A stretch of 64,000 nucleotides of DNA, taken from contig NZ_KN322981.1 in NCBI RefSeq assembly GCF_000774145.1, forward strand, positions 219,170 to 283,169. Reading direction: 5' to 3'. The stretch's first letter is position 1. Each line of letters starts with the position of its first letter. The notes beneath the pieces are model-generated. The model saw only the letters and a list, made by a program, of their open reading frames with translations. It was not told the origin of the DNA and did not search any database. Positions 35,180 to 45,541 of the stretch are shown here, piece after piece. Position numbers and translations under genes: made by a program. Origin of the DNA: Pseudomonas mediterranea CFBP 5447. Lineage in GTDB: Bacteria > Pseudomonadota > Gammaproteobacteria > Pseudomonadales > Pseudomonadaceae.

Positions 35180-35689
35180 ATGAGTGAGGAAATGATGCGG
35201 TTGGGCCGCGAGCGTCGCTACCTGGTGCTGCTGGGGCTGATCTGCCTGGCGCTGATCGGTGGTGCGCTGTACATGCAGGTGGCCCTCGGTGAAGCACCAT
35301 GCCCGCTGTGCATCCTGCAGCGATATGCGCTGTTGCTGATCGCGATCTTCGCGTTCATCGGCGCGGCCATGCGCACCCGTCGCAGCCTGACGATTCTTGA
35401 GGGGATTGTGGTGCTCTGTGCCCTGGCCGGCGCGGGAGTGGCGGGGCATCACGTGTATACCCAGTTCTTCCCGGCAGTCAGTTGCGGCATCGATGTGTTG
35501 CAACCGATTGTTGATGATCTGCCGCTGGCGAAGATCTTCCCCCTGGGTTTCCAGGTCGATGGGTTCTGCTCCACCCCGTACCCGCCGATCCTGGGCTTGT
35601 CCCTGGCGCAGTGGGCATTGCTGGCCTTCGTACTGATCGTGGTGCTGGTGCCTTTGCTGGTGTCGCGTAACCGCAAGACCCTTCGCTGA
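35180..35689 (+). CDS. dsbB: Disulphide bond formation protein DsbB
   Basis: 169 residues, four membrane helices. The first periplasmic loop has APCPLCILQR (the CxxC pair) and the second has VSCGID and DGFCSTP (the second cysteine pair). DsbB re-oxidises DsbA and passes electrons to quinone. AAAGGA stands 10 bases before the ATG at 35180; the open frame upstream is not coding. A strong terminator follows, so it is a single-gene unit. Confidence 0.93.
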   Translation: MSEEMMRLGRERRYLVLLGLICLALIGGALYMQVALGEAPCPLCILQRYALLLIAIFAFIGAAMRTRRSLTILEGIVVLCALAGAGVAGHHVYTQFFPAVSCGIDVLQPIVDDLPLAKIFPLGFQVDGFCSTPYPPILGLSLAQWALLAFVLIVVLVPLLVSRNRKTLR

Positions 35690-35702
35690 AGCACCCTGAT
35701 GA

Positions 35703-35742
35703 AACGCCCCGGTTTTCCTGTTGGAGAACCGGGGCGTTTTGC
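35703..35742 (+). terminator. Rho-independent terminator after dsbB
   Basis: AACGCCCCGGTT and AACCGGGGCGTT form a perfect 12-bp stem with a 12-base loop followed by TTTTGC. Confidence 0.93.
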
Positions 35743-36483
35743 ATTTCAGCGATGTGAAGGATCGGCCTTGATCCGGGACAAGAATGACCTGCGACACTGT
35801 GCGACACGTTGTCACACATTTCCCGGTTCCAGGGTCGTCCACAGCCTGAATAGGTACTTCGTCCTGTAACAAAAAAACCTCCCGGCTTGCCATGGCTGTG
35901 ATCTTTGCGGAGCTGGCAGCAGGCATTTTTAACAGCGCAACGCCAGTAGGCGAGCACCCCGAAAAACGGGCCCTTGACGGGCAAAAAACCTCAACGCGTT
36001 CCGTTCAGGCTGTCTGAATCGCCGGTAGTAGACCTACCTTTTTTGGGGTTCTTGTTGAGAATCAATTTCGATAACATGCCGCACCGTTGCGGTATCGGGA
36101 AGAGATTGTTGTCGGTTTGGATAAAAATTATTTCGGGATGAGACATGGTCTCCGGCGCCTCAGCTCACTACAATCGCCCGCACCGAGTATCCGACCCGGC
36201 TCAGGCTTGAGCACGAGAGGCGGTCGAAGGGCGCCAGCGTCCCATGCGATCCCAGGTGTCGGTGCCTTCCTACTACCTGCACCAAATGGAATTGGGCTGT
36301 AACAAGGCCTTTTACCGACGAATTCGAATAAGAACTCACTGCTGGCCCAGGATAAGTCGAACAGCGTCTAACGCTCGACGGGCAGCCCTTATTCAAATCC
36401 AAGAAAATGCCAACCCTTGGCAGGGTGAAGTGTTGGCGATCAAAACCCAACTGCATTGCGCAAGCTGCTTTAGAGGTCGTGAG
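35743..36483. other. Long leader/promoter region of the cyo operon, no gene
   Basis: About 740 bases. No frame has family features. An ATG at 36145 with a purine-rich GGGATGAG ahead opens a 20-codon frame ending at 36207, a possible leader peptide but unsupported. A Fur-box-like sequence is listed separately. Frames reading into cyoA from 36244 are in phase with cyoA but the lipoprotein signal fixes the start at 36484. Confidence 0.5.
36057..36075. promoter_or_regulatory. Fur-box-like sequence upstream of cyo
   Basis: GAGAATCAATTTCGATAAC matches 11 of 19 positions of GATAATGATAATCATTATC. cyo is raised under iron limitation in P. aeruginosa, so a Fur site would make sense, but the match is near the chance threshold. 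Confidence 0.3.
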
Positions 36484-37431
36484 ATGAGTAAAAACAGGTA
36501 CCCCCGATTACTAGGCTTGTTGCCGCTGCTCGGCACGTTGCTGCTGGGAGGCTGCAACATGACCTTGCTCGATCCCAAGGGCCAGGTCGGCCTGGACGAA
36601 CGAAACCTGATCATCACCGCCACGCTGCTGATGTTGCTGGTCGTCGTGCCGGTTATCGTCATGACGTTCCTGTTCGCCTGGAAATACCGCGCGTCCAACA
36701 CCAAGGCCGTGTACACGCCGAAGTGGTCGCACTCCACCAAGATCGAAGCGGCCGTGTGGACGATTCCGGTCCTGATCATCATTGCCCTGGGTTATGTCAC
36801 CTACAAGTCGACCCACGCCCTGGACCCGTACCGTCCGCTGGACTCCGACGTCAAGCCGATCACCATTGAAGTGGTCTCGATGGACTGGAAGTGGCTGTTC
36901 ATCTATCCGGAACAAGGCATCGCCACCGTCAACAAGATCGTGTTCCCGGCCCACACGCCGATCAACTTCAAGGTCACCTCCGACACCGTGATGAACTCGT
37001 TCTTCATCCCGGGCCTGGGCGGCCAGATCTACGCGATGGCGGGCATGCAGACCAAGCTGCACCTGATCGCCAACCAGAACGCCGAACTCGAAGGGATCTC
37101 CGCCAACTACAGCGGCGCAGGTTTCACCGGCATGAAGTTCAAAGCAATCGCCACCACTCAGGAAGACTTCGATGCCTGGGTCAACGATGTGAAGAAGGCA
37201 CCTAAACAGCTTGAAAAAGCTGAATACGAAGCCCTTTCCAAACCGAGCCAGAACAACCCAGTCGAACTCTACTCTGCGGTCACGCCGAACCTGTTCCAGA
37301 CCATCATCGACAAGTATGAAGGGATGAACCCAGGCAAGCCGATGCACCACGAGAAGCATGAGAAGGAAGTGGCGCACAACATGGAAGGGATGGACATGAG
37401 CTCGCATTCAGCTGCCGGGGCAGAGGAGTAA
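36484..37431 (+). CDS. cyoA: Cytochrome bo3 ubiquinol oxidase subunit II
   Basis: 315 residues. A lipoprotein signal ends in LLLGGC (lipid-anchored Cys near residue 21); two membrane helices follow (about 42-65 and 85-105), then a cupredoxin domain (about 125-230) that lacks the CuA cysteines, as in quinol oxidases. The His-rich C-terminal tail (HHEKHEKEV) is common in Pseudomonas CyoA. First gene of cyoABCDE; three bases separate it from cyoB. Confidence 0.94.
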   Translation: MSKNRYPRLLGLLPLLGTLLLGGCNMTLLDPKGQVGLDERNLIITATLLMLLVVVPVIVMTFLFAWKYRASNTKAVYTPKWSHSTKIEAAVWTIPVLIIIALGYVTYKSTHALDPYRPLDSDVKPITIEVVSMDWKWLFIYPEQGIATVNKIVFPAHTPINFKVTSDTVMNSFFIPGLGGQIYAMAGMQTKLHLIANQNAELEGISANYSGAGFTGMKFKAIATTQEDFDAWVNDVKKAPKQLEKAEYEALSKPSQNNPVELYSAVTPNLFQTIIDKYEGMNPGKPMHHEKHEKEVAHNMEGMDMSSHSAAGAEE

Positions 37432-37434
37432 ACG

Positions 37435-39465
37435 ATGTTTGGTAAATTAAGTTGGGAAGCGATCCCGTTCCACGAGCCGATTGTCATGGTGACCCTCGCC
37501 ATCATCGCGCTCGGTGGTCTGGCGCTGTTCGCCGGGATCACTTACTTCAAGAAGTGGACCTACCTGTGGACCGAGTGGCTGACGTCGGTCGACCACAAGA
37601 AAATCGGCGTGATGTACATCGTCGTCGCCATGGTCATGCTGCTGCGCGGTTTTGCCGACGCCATCATGATGCGTACCCAGTTGGCCATGGCCACCGAGGG
37701 TTCGCCTGGCTACCTGCCGCCTGAACACTATGACCAGATCTTCACCGCCCACGGTGTGATCATGATCATCTTCATGGCGATGCCATTCTTCACCGGCCTG
37801 ATGAACCTTGCAGTGCCGCTGCAGATCGGTGCCCGTGACGTTGCCTTCCCGTTCCTGAACTCCCTGAGCTTCTGGCTGCTGGTGTCCGGCGTCGTGCTGA
37901 TCAACGTTTCCCTGGGTGTTGGTGAATTCGCCAAGACCGGTTGGGTTGCCTATCCGCCGTTGTCGGGGCTGCAGTACAGTCCGGGCGTGGGTGTGGATTA
38001 CTACATCTGGGCGCTACAGCTATCCGGCCTGGGGACGACGCTGACGGGGGTCAACTTCCTGGCCACCGTACTGAAAATGCGTACCCCGGGCATGAAGCTG
38101 ATGGACATGCCGATCTTCACCTGGACCTGCACCTGGGCCAACGTCCTGATCGTCGCTTCGTTCCCGATCCTGACCGCTACCCTGGCACTGCTGACGCTTG
38201 ACCGTTACATGGATTTCCACATTTTCACCAATGAACTGGGTGGAAATCCGATGATGTACGTCAACCTGTTCTGGGCCTGGGGTCACCCCGAGGTGTACAT
38301 CCTGATCCTGCCGGCGTTCGGTATCTTCTCCGAAGTCATCTCGACCTTCTCCGGCAAGAAGCTGTTCGGCCATCACTCGATGATCTACGCGTCCGGCGCG
38401 ATCTCGGTGCTGGGCTTCATGGTCTGGCTGCACCACTTCTTCACCATGGGTTCGGGGGCCAGCGTCAACGCCTTCTTCGGCCTGGCGACGATGCTGATTT
38501 CGATCCCGACCGGGGTGAAGCTGTTCAACTGGCTGTTCACCATCTACCAGGGCCGCCTGCGTTTCACCAGCCACGTGCTGTGGACCCTGGGCTTCATGGT
38601 GACCTTCGCCATCGGCGGCATGACCGGCGTACTGCTGGCCATCCCGGGTGCCGACTTCGTCCTGCACAACAGCCTGTTCGTGATCGCGCACTTCCATAAC
38701 GTGATCATCGGCGGCGCGGTGTTCGGCTACATCGCCGGCTTCGCCTTCTACTTCCCGAAAGCGTTCGGCTTCAAGCTGCACGAAGGCTGGGGCAAGGGCG
38801 CGTTCTGGTTCTGGATCACCGGCTTCTTCGTCGCGTTCATGCCGCTCTATGTACTGGGCTTCATGGGCATGACCCGTCGCCTGAACACCACCACCAACCC
38901 TGAGTGGGTGCCGTACCTGTACGTCGCCATGTTCGGTGCGGTGCTGATCGCCGTCGGTATCGCCTGCCAGCTGATCCAGCTGTACGTCAGCGTGCGCGAC
39001 CGCAACAAGCCAGAGAACATGTGCGAACACGGCGACCCGTGGGATGCCCATACCCTGGAATGGTCGACCTCTTCGCCACCGCCGTTCTACAACTTCGCCG
39101 TGCTGCCGAAAGCGGACACCATCGACCCGTTCACCGAAGCCAAGGAAAACGGTACTGCGTACCAGACTCCGGCCAAGTACGCGCCGATCCACATGCCGAA
39201 CAACACCGCTACCGGTGTGGTCATGGGCGGCCTGTTGACGGTGTTCGGTTTCGCGATGATCTGGCACATCTGGTGGCTGGCCGCCGCCAGCCTGGTCGGC
39301 ACCGTGGTGTATTTCGCCATCCATGCCGCCCGCGACGATCAGGGCTACATGGTGCCGGTGGATGTCATCGAGCGCATCGAAGCCGAGCAGCACAAACGTC
39401 TGGTCGCGGCCGGGAAAGTCCGGGCTACCTCCACCCGTGTTGAAACCTCGTTGGAACAGGCTTAA
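37435..39465 (+). CDS. cyoB: Cytochrome bo3 ubiquinol oxidase subunit I
   Basis: 676 residues with about 15 membrane helices. The binuclear-centre motifs are intact: [13 protein letters not shown] (low-spin haem His), [14 protein letters not shown] (CuB His, cross-linked Tyr) and the pair of His in WLHHFF, plus [14 protein letters not shown] for haem o3 and haem b. It reduces O2 to water with proton pumping. Overlaps nothing; cyoC follows after three bases. Confidence 0.96.
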   Translation: MFGKLSWEAIPFHEPIVMVTLAIIALGGLALFAGITYFKKWTYLWTEWLTSVDHKKIGVMYIVVAMVMLLRGFADAIMMRTQLAMATEGSPGYLPPEHYDQIFTAHGVIMIIFMAMPFFTGLMNLAVPLQIGARDVAFPFLNSLSFWLLVSGVVLINVSLGVGEFAKTGWVAYPPLSGLQYSPGVGVDYYIWALQLSGLGTTLTGVNFLATVLKMRTPGMKLMDMPIFTWTCTWANVLIVASFPILTATLALLTLDRYMDFHIFTNELGGNPMMYVNLFWAWGHPEVYILILPAFGIFSEVISTFSGKKLFGHHSMIYASGAISVLGFMVWLHHFFTMGSGASVNAFFGLATMLISIPTGVKLFNWLFTIYQGRLRFTSHVLWTLGFMVTFAIGGMTGVLLAIPGADFVLHNSLFVIAHFHNVIIGGAVFGYIAGFAFYFPKAFGFKLHEGWGKGAFWFWITGFFVAFMPLYVLGFMGMTRRLNTTTNPEWVPYLYVAMFGAVLIAVGIACQLIQLYVSVRDRNKPENMCEHGDPWDAHTLEWSTSSPPPFYNFAVLPKADTIDPFTEAKENGTAYQTPAKYAPIHMPNNTATGVVMGGLLTVFGFAMIWHIWWLAAASLVGTVVYFAIHAARDDQGYMVPVDVIERIEAEQHKRLVAAGKVRATSTRVETSLEQA

Positions 39466-39468
39466 ACC

Positions 39469-40095
39469 ATGTCGAACTTAGTGACCAATGTTGGACACGC
39501 CCATGGTCATGACCATGGGCACGATGACCATCACCACGACTCGGGCGAGATGACCGTATTCGGTTTCTGGCTCTACCTGATGACCGACTGCATTCTGTTC
39601 GCGTCGATCTTCGCGGCATACGCGGTGCTGGTAAACAACGTCGCCGGTGGCCCGTCGGGCCACGACATCTTCGAACTGCCTTACGTACTGGGCGAAACCG
39701 CTCTGCTGCTGTTCAGCTCGATCACCTACGGCTTCGCCATGCTGGCGTTGTACAAGGGCAAGAAAACCCAGGTCCTGGGCTGGCTGGCCATGACCTTCCT
39801 GTTCGGTGCCGGCTTCATCGGCATGGAGATCAACGAGTTCCACGTGTTGATCTCCGAGGGCTTCGGTCCTAACCGCAGCGGTTTCCTGTCCGGGTTCTTC
39901 ACCCTGGTCGGCACCCACGGTCTGCACGTGACCAGCGGCCTGATCTGGATGGCGATCATGATGTACCAGGTCCAGAAAAATGGCCTGACCGCCACCAACA
40001 AGACCCGCCTGAGCTGCCTGAGTCTGTTCTGGCACTTCCTGGACGTGGTGTGGATCTGTGTATTCACCGTTGTTTATCTGATGGGGACCCTGTAA
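39469..40095 (+). CDS. cyoC: Cytochrome bo3 ubiquinol oxidase subunit III
   Basis: 208 residues, five membrane helices with a His-rich N-terminus ([16 protein letters not shown]) typical for Pseudomonas Cyo[22 protein letters not shown] is the subunit III signature. The stop is followed immediately by the cyoD start. Confidence 0.94.
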   Translation: MSNLVTNVGHAHGHDHGHDDHHHDSGEMTVFGFWLYLMTDCILFASIFAAYAVLVNNVAGGPSGHDIFELPYVLGETALLLFSSITYGFAMLALYKGKKTQVLGWLAMTFLFGAGFIGMEINEFHVLISEGFGPNRSGFLSGFFTLVGTHGLHVTSGLIWMAIMMYQVQKNGLTATNKTRLSCLSLFWHFLDVVWICVFTVVYLMGTL

Positions 40096-40431
40096 ATGGC
40101 TAACGCACATTCCCATGATGGTCATGACGCCGGCCACGGCAGCGTCAAGTCCTATGCCATCGGCTTCATCCTGTCGGTGATCCTGACCATCATCCCGTTC
40201 GGCCTGGTGATGTACCCCTCGCTGCCCAAGAGCCTGACCCTGTGGATCGTCCTGATCTTCGCCGTGGTCCAGGTCCTGGTGCACCTGGTGTACTTCCTGC
40301 ACCTGGACCGCTCCGCCGCCCAGCGTAACAACGTGATTGCGTTTGTCTTCGCGGCGTTGGTGATCGTCCTGCTGGTCGGCCTGTCGTTGTGGATCATGTT
40401 CAGCATTCACACCAACATGATGGCGCACTGA
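40096..40431 (+). CDS. cyoD: Cytochrome bo3 ubiquinol oxidase subunit IV
   Basis: 111 residues, three membrane helices (about 18-38, 46-65, 80-100). [21 protein letters not shown] and [10 protein letters not shown] are characteristic. Helps assembly of the CuB centre. Starts directly after the cyoC stop. Confidence 0.93.
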   Translation: MANAHSHDGHDAGHGSVKSYAIGFILSVILTIIPFGLVMYPSLPKSLTLWIVLIFAVVQVLVHLVYFLHLDRSAAQRNNVIAFVFAALVIVLLVGLSLWIMFSIHTNMMAH

Positions 40432-40442
40432 GGAAAGTCCGG

Positions 40443-41330
40443 ATGTCCTTAAAGCACTTTATCCAAATCACCAAGCCGGGGATCATTTTCGGTAACGTGC
40501 TTTCTGTGGCGGGCGGATTTTTCCTGGCCTCGAAAGGGCATGTCGATCTGGCCATCTTCCTGGCGGCGATGATCGGCACCTCCCTGGTGGTGGCGTCCGG
40601 TTGCGTGTTCAACAACTGCATCGACCGCGACATCGACATCAAGATGGAGCGCACCAAAAACCGTGCGCTGGTCCAGGGGCTGATCCCGGTACAACTGGCC
40701 CTGGCGTTCGCCACGGTGCTGGGCGTGGCCGGCGTGGCATTGTTGTACCGCGTGGCCAACCCGTTGGCGGCGCTGTTCGCGGTGATCGGTTTCGTCATCT
40801 ACGTCGGCCTCTACAGCCTGTACCTCAAGCGCAAGTCGGTTCACGGCACGCTGGTGGGCAGTCTGTCGGGGGCGATGCCGCCGGTGATCGGCTACGTGGC
40901 GGTCAGCAATAGCTTCGACATGGCTGCGCTGACGCTGCTGGTGATGTTCAGCCTGTGGCAGATGCCGCATTCCTATGCCATCGCGATCTTCCGCTTCAAC
41001 GACTACCTGGCAGCCTCGATTCCGGTGTTGCCGGTCAAGCGCGGTATCCGCGTGGCCAAGAAGCACATCCTGCTCTACATCCTGGCCTTCCTGGTGGCGA
41101 CCTTGATGCTGACCTTCAGCGGCTACGCCGGCATGAGCTACCTCGCCGTCGCCGCTGCCATGGGCATGTACTGGCTGTACATGGCCTGGACCGGCTACAA
41201 GGCCGTGGATGACACGGTCTGGGCACGCAAGCTGTTCGTGTTCTCGATCTTCACCATCACCGCCCTGAGCGTCATGATGTCCCTGGACTTCAAAGTGCCA
41301 AGTGAGCTGCTGCTGACCTACGCACCTTAA
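40443..41330 (+). CDS. cyoE: Protohaem IX farnesyltransferase (haem O synthase)
   Basis: 295 residues, UbiA-type prenyltransferase with about eight to nine membrane helices. The Asp-rich motif is [20 protein letters not shown] and a second conserved region is [20 protein letters not shown]. It makes haem O for the bo3 oxidase. GAGGAAAG lies before the ATG at 40443, 11 bases after cyoD. Last gene of the operon, followed by a strong terminator. Confidence 0.95.
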   Translation: MSLKHFIQITKPGIIFGNVLSVAGGFFLASKGHVDLAIFLAAMIGTSLVVASGCVFNNCIDRDIDIKMERTKNRALVQGLIPVQLALAFATVLGVAGVALLYRVANPLAALFAVIGFVIYVGLYSLYLKRKSVHGTLVGSLSGAMPPVIGYVAVSNSFDMAALTLLVMFSLWQMPHSYAIAIFRFNDYLAASIPVLPVKRGIRVAKKHILLYILAFLVATLMLTFSGYAGMSYLAVAAAMGMYWLYMAWTGYKAVDDTVWARKLFVFSIFTITALSVMMSLDFKVPSELLLTYAP

Positions 41331-41347
41331 ACGCCAGACGCTGCACA

Positions 41348-41385
41348 GAAAGCCCCGCCTTCGAGAGAAGCGCGGGGCTTTTTCA
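41348..41385 (+). terminator. Rho-independent terminator after cyoE
   Basis: AAAGCCCCGC and GCGGGGCTTT form the stem around a short loop (plus a small internal asymmetry), followed by TTTTT. Confidence 0.92.
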
Positions 41386-41415
41386 TGGGGGGCTTCCCGC
41401 ACTGTTGTTTCTATT

Positions 41416-41503
41416 GTGGGAGCGAGCCTGCTCGCAATGGCGTCGGCACATCCAGCATCCATGCAAGCTGAACCACCGCTATCGCGAGCTGGCTCGCTCC
41501 CAC
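41416..41503. repeat. REP pair
   Basis: GTGGGAGCGAGCCTGCTCGCA at 41416 and the inverse ending GGCTCGCTCCCAC at 41503 (with CGAGCTGGC in place of CGAGCAGGC). Confidence 0.9.
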
Positions 41504-41554
41504 AGGAGGTCTGCGTGGCACGGGGAAGCGTGCCTGCTCAGATCCCGTGTGTGG

Positions 41555-42259
41555 TTATTGCTGGGCGATGCTGTAGCCGTCAAAGGCCTTTTGCTGTTGC
41601 AGGGCGGTGATGATGCTTTTGCGGGTGGCCTGTTGTTCGGTGCCATCGTTGTCGAGGAACAGGTCGTTTTCCAGTTCGGCCTCGTCCCCTTCGCCGACGA
41701 AATTGAAGCCCAGGAATTCGAAGGCCTCACGGTCGACGTTCGGCTTGGAGCTCGGGGTGCGCAGGGGCAGGGTGACGCTGATGCCGTCCTTGCTGATGAC
41801 AAATACTTGCGCTTCCTTCTTGGCCCGCGAGGCCTTGCCCTTGCTGCCGCTCGGGTTGCTGATGGCCTGGTGGGTCTGGTTCAGCACCTTCAGGGCCAGG
41901 CCATAGACCAATTCCTGGAACGCCGGATCGTCCTTGTAGCTGGAAAGAATCCGGCTGATGGGGAAGCGGCTGCTCAGGTCTTCCAGCGCGGCGAAATCGG
42001 CCGCTTCGGCGTCCTTGAGTTGCTTGAGCTGGCCCATCAGTTCGTAGGCCTTGTCATCGTCGAACGCATCATGGGCCTGGCGGATGGCGCTGCGCAGTTC
42101 GCGGATCTGGTCGCTCTCGCGGTTCGACTGGAAGGCATCCAACACCATCTCACTGATGGTCTTGGCTTGAGGCAGATGCTGTGAAAGATTGATGGAGTTT
42201 TCGTATTCCGCTTTGGACGACAGGGTGACTACGGATTCAGCGGTGTTGGAATCGGACAT
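41555..42259 (-). CDS. Conserved hypothetical protein, no recognised domain
   Basis: 234 residues from ATG 42259 (an alternative ATG at 42304 adds 15 residues). Mostly soluble and charged: an N-terminal helical half (about 30-130) and a C-terminal half with VFVISKDGISVTLPLR and an acidic FVGEGDEAELENDLFLDNDG stretch. A lysine-rich linker (SGSKGKASRAKKE) joins them. I recall similar Pseudomonas-restricted proteins without assigned function. No signal peptide or membrane segment. Confidence 0.65.
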   Translation of the reverse strand: MSDSNTAESVVTLSSKAEYENSINLSQHLPQAKTISEMVLDAFQSNRESDQIRELRSAIRQAHDAFDDDKAYELMGQLKQLKDAEAADFAALEDLSSRFPISRILSSYKDDPAFQELVYGLALKVLNQTHQAISNPSGSKGKASRAKKEAQVFVISKDGISVTLPLRTPSSKPNVDREAFEFLGFNFVGEGDEAELENDLFLDNDGTEQQATRKSIITALQQQKAFDGYSIAQQ

Positions 42260-42398
42260 TGAAATTTCACTACTTCTGTTAGCTGGATAAGACGAGAAAG
42301 GCATTGAGCTTTTTTTCGGTCGCCTAATCTATTGGACGCGGGCGGTGTTGTCACGGCTGATCCGGTGGCTGGTCGGCATTTGTTGCCGGCATCGGCGT

Positions 42399-43148
42399 TC
42401 AGGTGCGCATCAGCGCCTCCAAGCGCAACGCGTCGGGGATGGCGGCGCCACCGGCGGTGTTGTCGAAGATGCACCAGGTAGGCGTATCGGGCTCGCGTTT
42501 CAATTGCTGGGCGAGTTGCTCCAGCCAAGTGTCTTCGTAGCGGGAGTAATAGATCCGCGGTGAGCCGTGCAACCGGTAATAACGCACCCCAGGCCAGCCT
42601 CCAGGCTGATCGCAGCCGGGCAAGGGCGATGGATCGGCGGCAACACGGCCGATGTGTTCATCGTGCAGCAATGCCGTGACGTGCTCGGCCAGCCAGCTTG
42701 GGTGGCGTGGCTCAAGCACCGCGTGGCCCTGATAGCGGTCCCGCAAGGCCCTGAAAAACGATTCGGCCACCGCCGCATCGAAGGCCAGCGAGGGTGGCAG
42801 CTGGATCAACAGGCAGCCCAGCTTTTCCCCCAATTGCGAACATTGTCCGAGAAACTCATCCACCAGCCCGTCGCAATCGCGCAACCGCCGTTCATGGGTG
42901 ATTTGCTTGGGCACCTTGACCGAGAAGCGGAAGTTCGGCGCGACGCTGTCTGCCCATTTGGCATAGGTGGCGGGACGGTGCGGGCGGTAGAACGAACTGT
43001 TGATTTCCACGGCCGGGAAGCGGGCACTGTAGCGTTGCAGGTGGGTGCCTTCCTCGGGAAAGGCCGGCCATTGCTCCCGGGGCAACGACCAGCCGGCGCA
43101 GCCCAAATGAAAGTCAGGTGAAGAGCGAGATTGAATCGACAAGGGCAA
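42399..43148 (-). CDS. DUF72 family protein
   Basis: 249 residues. The DUF72 TIM-barrel signature is clear: LGCAGWSLPREQWPAF, then YSARFPAVEINSSFY, FRFSVKVPKQITHERRL, LLIQLPPSLAFD, and the C-terminal RLHGSPRIYYSRY and CIFDNTAGG. The activity is unknown, though related proteins (YecE) occur near sugar and DNA metabolism genes. No operon partner. Confidence 0.87.
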   Translation of the reverse strand: MPLSIQSRSSPDFHLGCAGWSLPREQWPAFPEEGTHLQRYSARFPAVEINSSFYRPHRPATYAKWADSVAPNFRFSVKVPKQITHERRLRDCDGLVDEFLGQCSQLGEKLGCLLIQLPPSLAFDAAVAESFFRALRDRYQGHAVLEPRHPSWLAEHVTALLHDEHIGRVAADPSPLPGCDQPGGWPGVRYYRLHGSPRIYYSRYEDTWLEQLAQQLKREPDTPTWCIFDNTAGGAAIPDALRLEALMRT

Positions 43149-43238
43149 TGACCTGTACCGTCTCTGGTTTCGCTGGGGTGTCCTGTAGCCCTGGGAGGCT
43201 ACATTCGCAAAAGTAGCCTCTCAGGGCTACTCCTACGT

Positions 43239-44147
43239 TTAGTCAGCGGATCTCGCCCATTTCTCCAACGCAAATTCCACAAAACTGCGCAGCTTCGGTA
43301 ACCGGTAGCGATCCTGGGCGTAAATCAGGTTCATCGGCCGATGGGGCAGTTGATAATCCTGCAGCAACGCCACCAGGTGTCCATCCTTCAGGTCCTGTTC
43401 CACCAGTGCATCGGGCAGCATCACCACGCCCATGCCGGCCAGGGCCGCGCGGTGCAGGCCTGCGGAGCTGTTGATCAGCATCGGGCCGTTCACCGGCACT
43501 TTGATTTCTCCCTCCGGGCCGTTGATGGGCCAGTGGTCCTGAGCGAAGCGCCACTCGTCGCCGGCGGAATAGGCGAACGACAGGCAGTCGTGCCGTTGCA
43601 GGTCGGCGGGCTGTTCCGGGGTGCCCCGGCGGGCCAGGTAAGCCTTGGACGCGCAGATCGTCAGGCTGTAGTCGATCAAGGGCCGGGCAATCAACTTCGG
43701 ATCGGACAGGCCGAGGCGGATGGCGGCATCGAAGCCGTGGTCGAGCAGGTCCAGGCGCTGGTTGGTCAGTACCACGTCGAGTTTGACCTGCGGGTAACGC
43801 TGGCTGAATTCGGCCAGGGCCGGCGCAAGGCGTTCGGTGCCGAAGGTCAGCGGCGCGGTGATGCGCAGGGTACCGGCGGGTTCGCCTTGGGTCTGCTCGG
43901 CCAGGCGCTCGGAGTCGGCCACCAGCCCCAGGACTTCCAGGCAGCGCTGATAATAGGTCGAGCCGAATTCCGTCAGGCGCTGACGCCGGGTCGTGCGATT
44001 GATCAGTCGCACCCCCAGGCGTTGCTCCAGTGCGCGAAGATGATTGCCCACCATGGTGGTGGACATTTCGCACGCCTGGGCCGCCGCGGTAAGGCTCCCG
44101 GTTTCTACCACTTTGACGTAAACCGTCATTGCCTGGAACAAATCCAT
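43239..44147 (-). CDS. LysR-family transcriptional regulator
   Basis: 302 residues: winged HTH (about 2-60, SLTAAAQACEMSTTMVGNHLRALEQRLGVRL) and a substrate-binding-like domain (about 90-295). The frame opens with TTG at 44153, but ATG 44147 is a better start. Divergent from the aminotransferase gene 98 bp away and a likely regulator of it. It resembles the CrgA-like subgroup, judged by the TRRQRLTEFG and LRITAPLTFG segments. Confidence 0.88.
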   Translation of the reverse strand: MDLFQAMTVYVKVVETGSLTAAAQACEMSTTMVGNHLRALEQRLGVRLINRTTRRQRLTEFGSTYYQRCLEVLGLVADSERLAEQTQGEPAGTLRITAPLTFGTERLAPALAEFSQRYPQVKLDVVLTNQRLDLLDHGFDAAIRLGLSDPKLIARPLIDYSLTICASKAYLARRGTPEQPADLQRHDCLSFAYSAGDEWRFAQDHWPINGPEGEIKVPVNGPMLINSSAGLHRAALAGMGVVMLPDALVEQDLKDGHLVALLQDYQLPHRPMNLIYAQDRYRLPKLRSFVEFALEKWARSAD

Positions 44148-44245
44148 TATCAAGCCTGGCTTCTAAATGATTGAAGTAAAGCAGCATTTATCCAGCAAAG
44201 GTGGCTAACCATACTGGAAAAAACCACCTGATGGAGTTCGATGTC

Positions 44246-45418
44246 ATGACCGCCGCCTGCCTGATGACCACCTACCAACCCTTGGCCCTGAGTTTCACCC
44301 ACGGGCTGGGGACGCGCCTGTGGGACCAGGACGGTCGCGAGTACCTCGATGCGGTGGCCGGTGTGGCGGTGACCAATGTCGGTCATTCCCATCCCCGGCT
44401 GGTGGCCGCCATCAGCGAGCAGGCCGGTCTGTTGCTTCACACCTCGAATCTGTACAGCATCGACTGGCAGCAACGGCTGGCGCAAAGACTCACCCAGTTG
44501 TCGGGATTGGAGCGGGTGTTTTTCAATAACTCGGGTGCCGAGGCCAACGAGACCGCGTTGAAGTTGGCGCGTCTCTACGGCTGGCACAAAGGCATTGAGC
44601 AGCCCTTGGTGGTGGTCATGGAGAACGCCTTCCATGGACGCACCCTGGGCACCCTGTCCGCCAGCGATGGCCCGGCGGTACGGCTGGGTTTCAACCGCTT
44701 GCCGGGGGATTTCATCAAGGTGCCGTTCGGCGATCTCGCCGCGCTGGAAGACATCCAGCAGGCCCACGGTGAACGCATCGCCGCGATACTGGTGGAGCCG
44801 ATCCAGGGTGAGAGCGGTGTGCAGATGGCACCGCCGGGCTACCTCAAGGCTTTGCGGCAGTTGTGCTCCCGGCGTGCCTGGTTGTTGATGCTCGATGAAA
44901 TCCAGACCGGCATCGGCCGCACCGGCCAATGGTTCGCGTTCCAGCACGAGGGCATCGTGCCGGATGTCATGACCCTGGCCAAAGGGTTGGGCAATGGCGT
45001 GCCTATCGGCGCGTGCCTGGCGCGGGGCAAGGCGGCCGAGCTGTTCACGCCCGGCAGTCATGGCAGCACCTTCGGTGGTAATCCACTGGCCTGCCGGGTC
45101 GGTTGCACGGTGTTGGATATCATCGAAGAGCAGGACCTGGTGGGCAATGCCAGGCGTCAAGGCGAGCAGCTGCTCGGCCGGCTGCGGGCGGAACTGGCGG
45201 ACAACCCGAACGTGCTGGCGATTCGTGGCCAGGGATTGATGATCGGCATCGAGCTCAAGCAACCGGTCCGCGACCTGGCGCTTTGCGCCGCCCGGGACCA
45301 CGGTCTGTTGATCAATGTCACCCGCGGCAAGACCATCCGCTTGTTGCCACCGTTGATGATCGATGGGCGGGAGATCGAGATGATTGTCCGGGGGGTAAGC
45401 CGCAGCCTCGTCCAATGA
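44246..45418 (+). CDS. Class III aminotransferase, acetylornithine/succinylornithine type
   Basis: 390 residues. [16 protein letters not shown] and the PLP lysine in [14 protein letters not shown] are in place; the [11 protein letters not shown] and [12 protein letters not shown] segments are also typical. It resembles ArgD/AstC acetylornithine aminotransferases, converting N-acetylglutamate semialdehyde and N-acetylornithine using 2-oxoglutarate/glutamate. No other arginine genes adjoin, so it may be a second paralogue. The ATG at 44246 is preferred to the GTG at 44201 and ATG 44231. Confidence 0.85.
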   Translation: MTAACLMTTYQPLALSFTHGLGTRLWDQDGREYLDAVAGVAVTNVGHSHPRLVAAISEQAGLLLHTSNLYSIDWQQRLAQRLTQLSGLERVFFNNSGAEANETALKLARLYGWHKGIEQPLVVVMENAFHGRTLGTLSASDGPAVRLGFNRLPGDFIKVPFGDLAALEDIQQAHGERIAAILVEPIQGESGVQMAPPGYLKALRQLCSRRAWLLMLDEIQTGIGRTGQWFAFQHEGIVPDVMTLAKGLGNGVPIGACLARGKAAELFTPGSHGSTFGGNPLACRVGCTVLDIIEEQDLVGNARRQGEQLLGRLRAELADNPNVLAIRGQGLMIGIELKQPVRDLALCAARDHGLLINVTRGKTIRLLPPLMIDGREIEMIVRGVSRSLVQ

Positions 45419-45541
45419 TAAAATCGGCCTGAGCGAAGCGCAGCGTGACGGAATTTTTGACGTTTGCTGCGTTCCAACGCCAGCCAGAGTCGATTGCCCA
45501 TGCCCTGGCACATCAGACTGAAAACCCAGGAGCTTGTCCCC

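Noticed and set aside
36050..36075. ANR/FNR box (TTGAT-N4-ATCAA) before cyo
   Set aside because: TTGAGAATCAA has the wrong spacing for the consensus; kept only as a weak Fur-box-like site.
38020..39393. A 457-codon minus-strand frame opposite cyoB
   Set aside because: cyoB is unmistakable; the antisense translation is His/Asp/Gly/Gln-rich noise.
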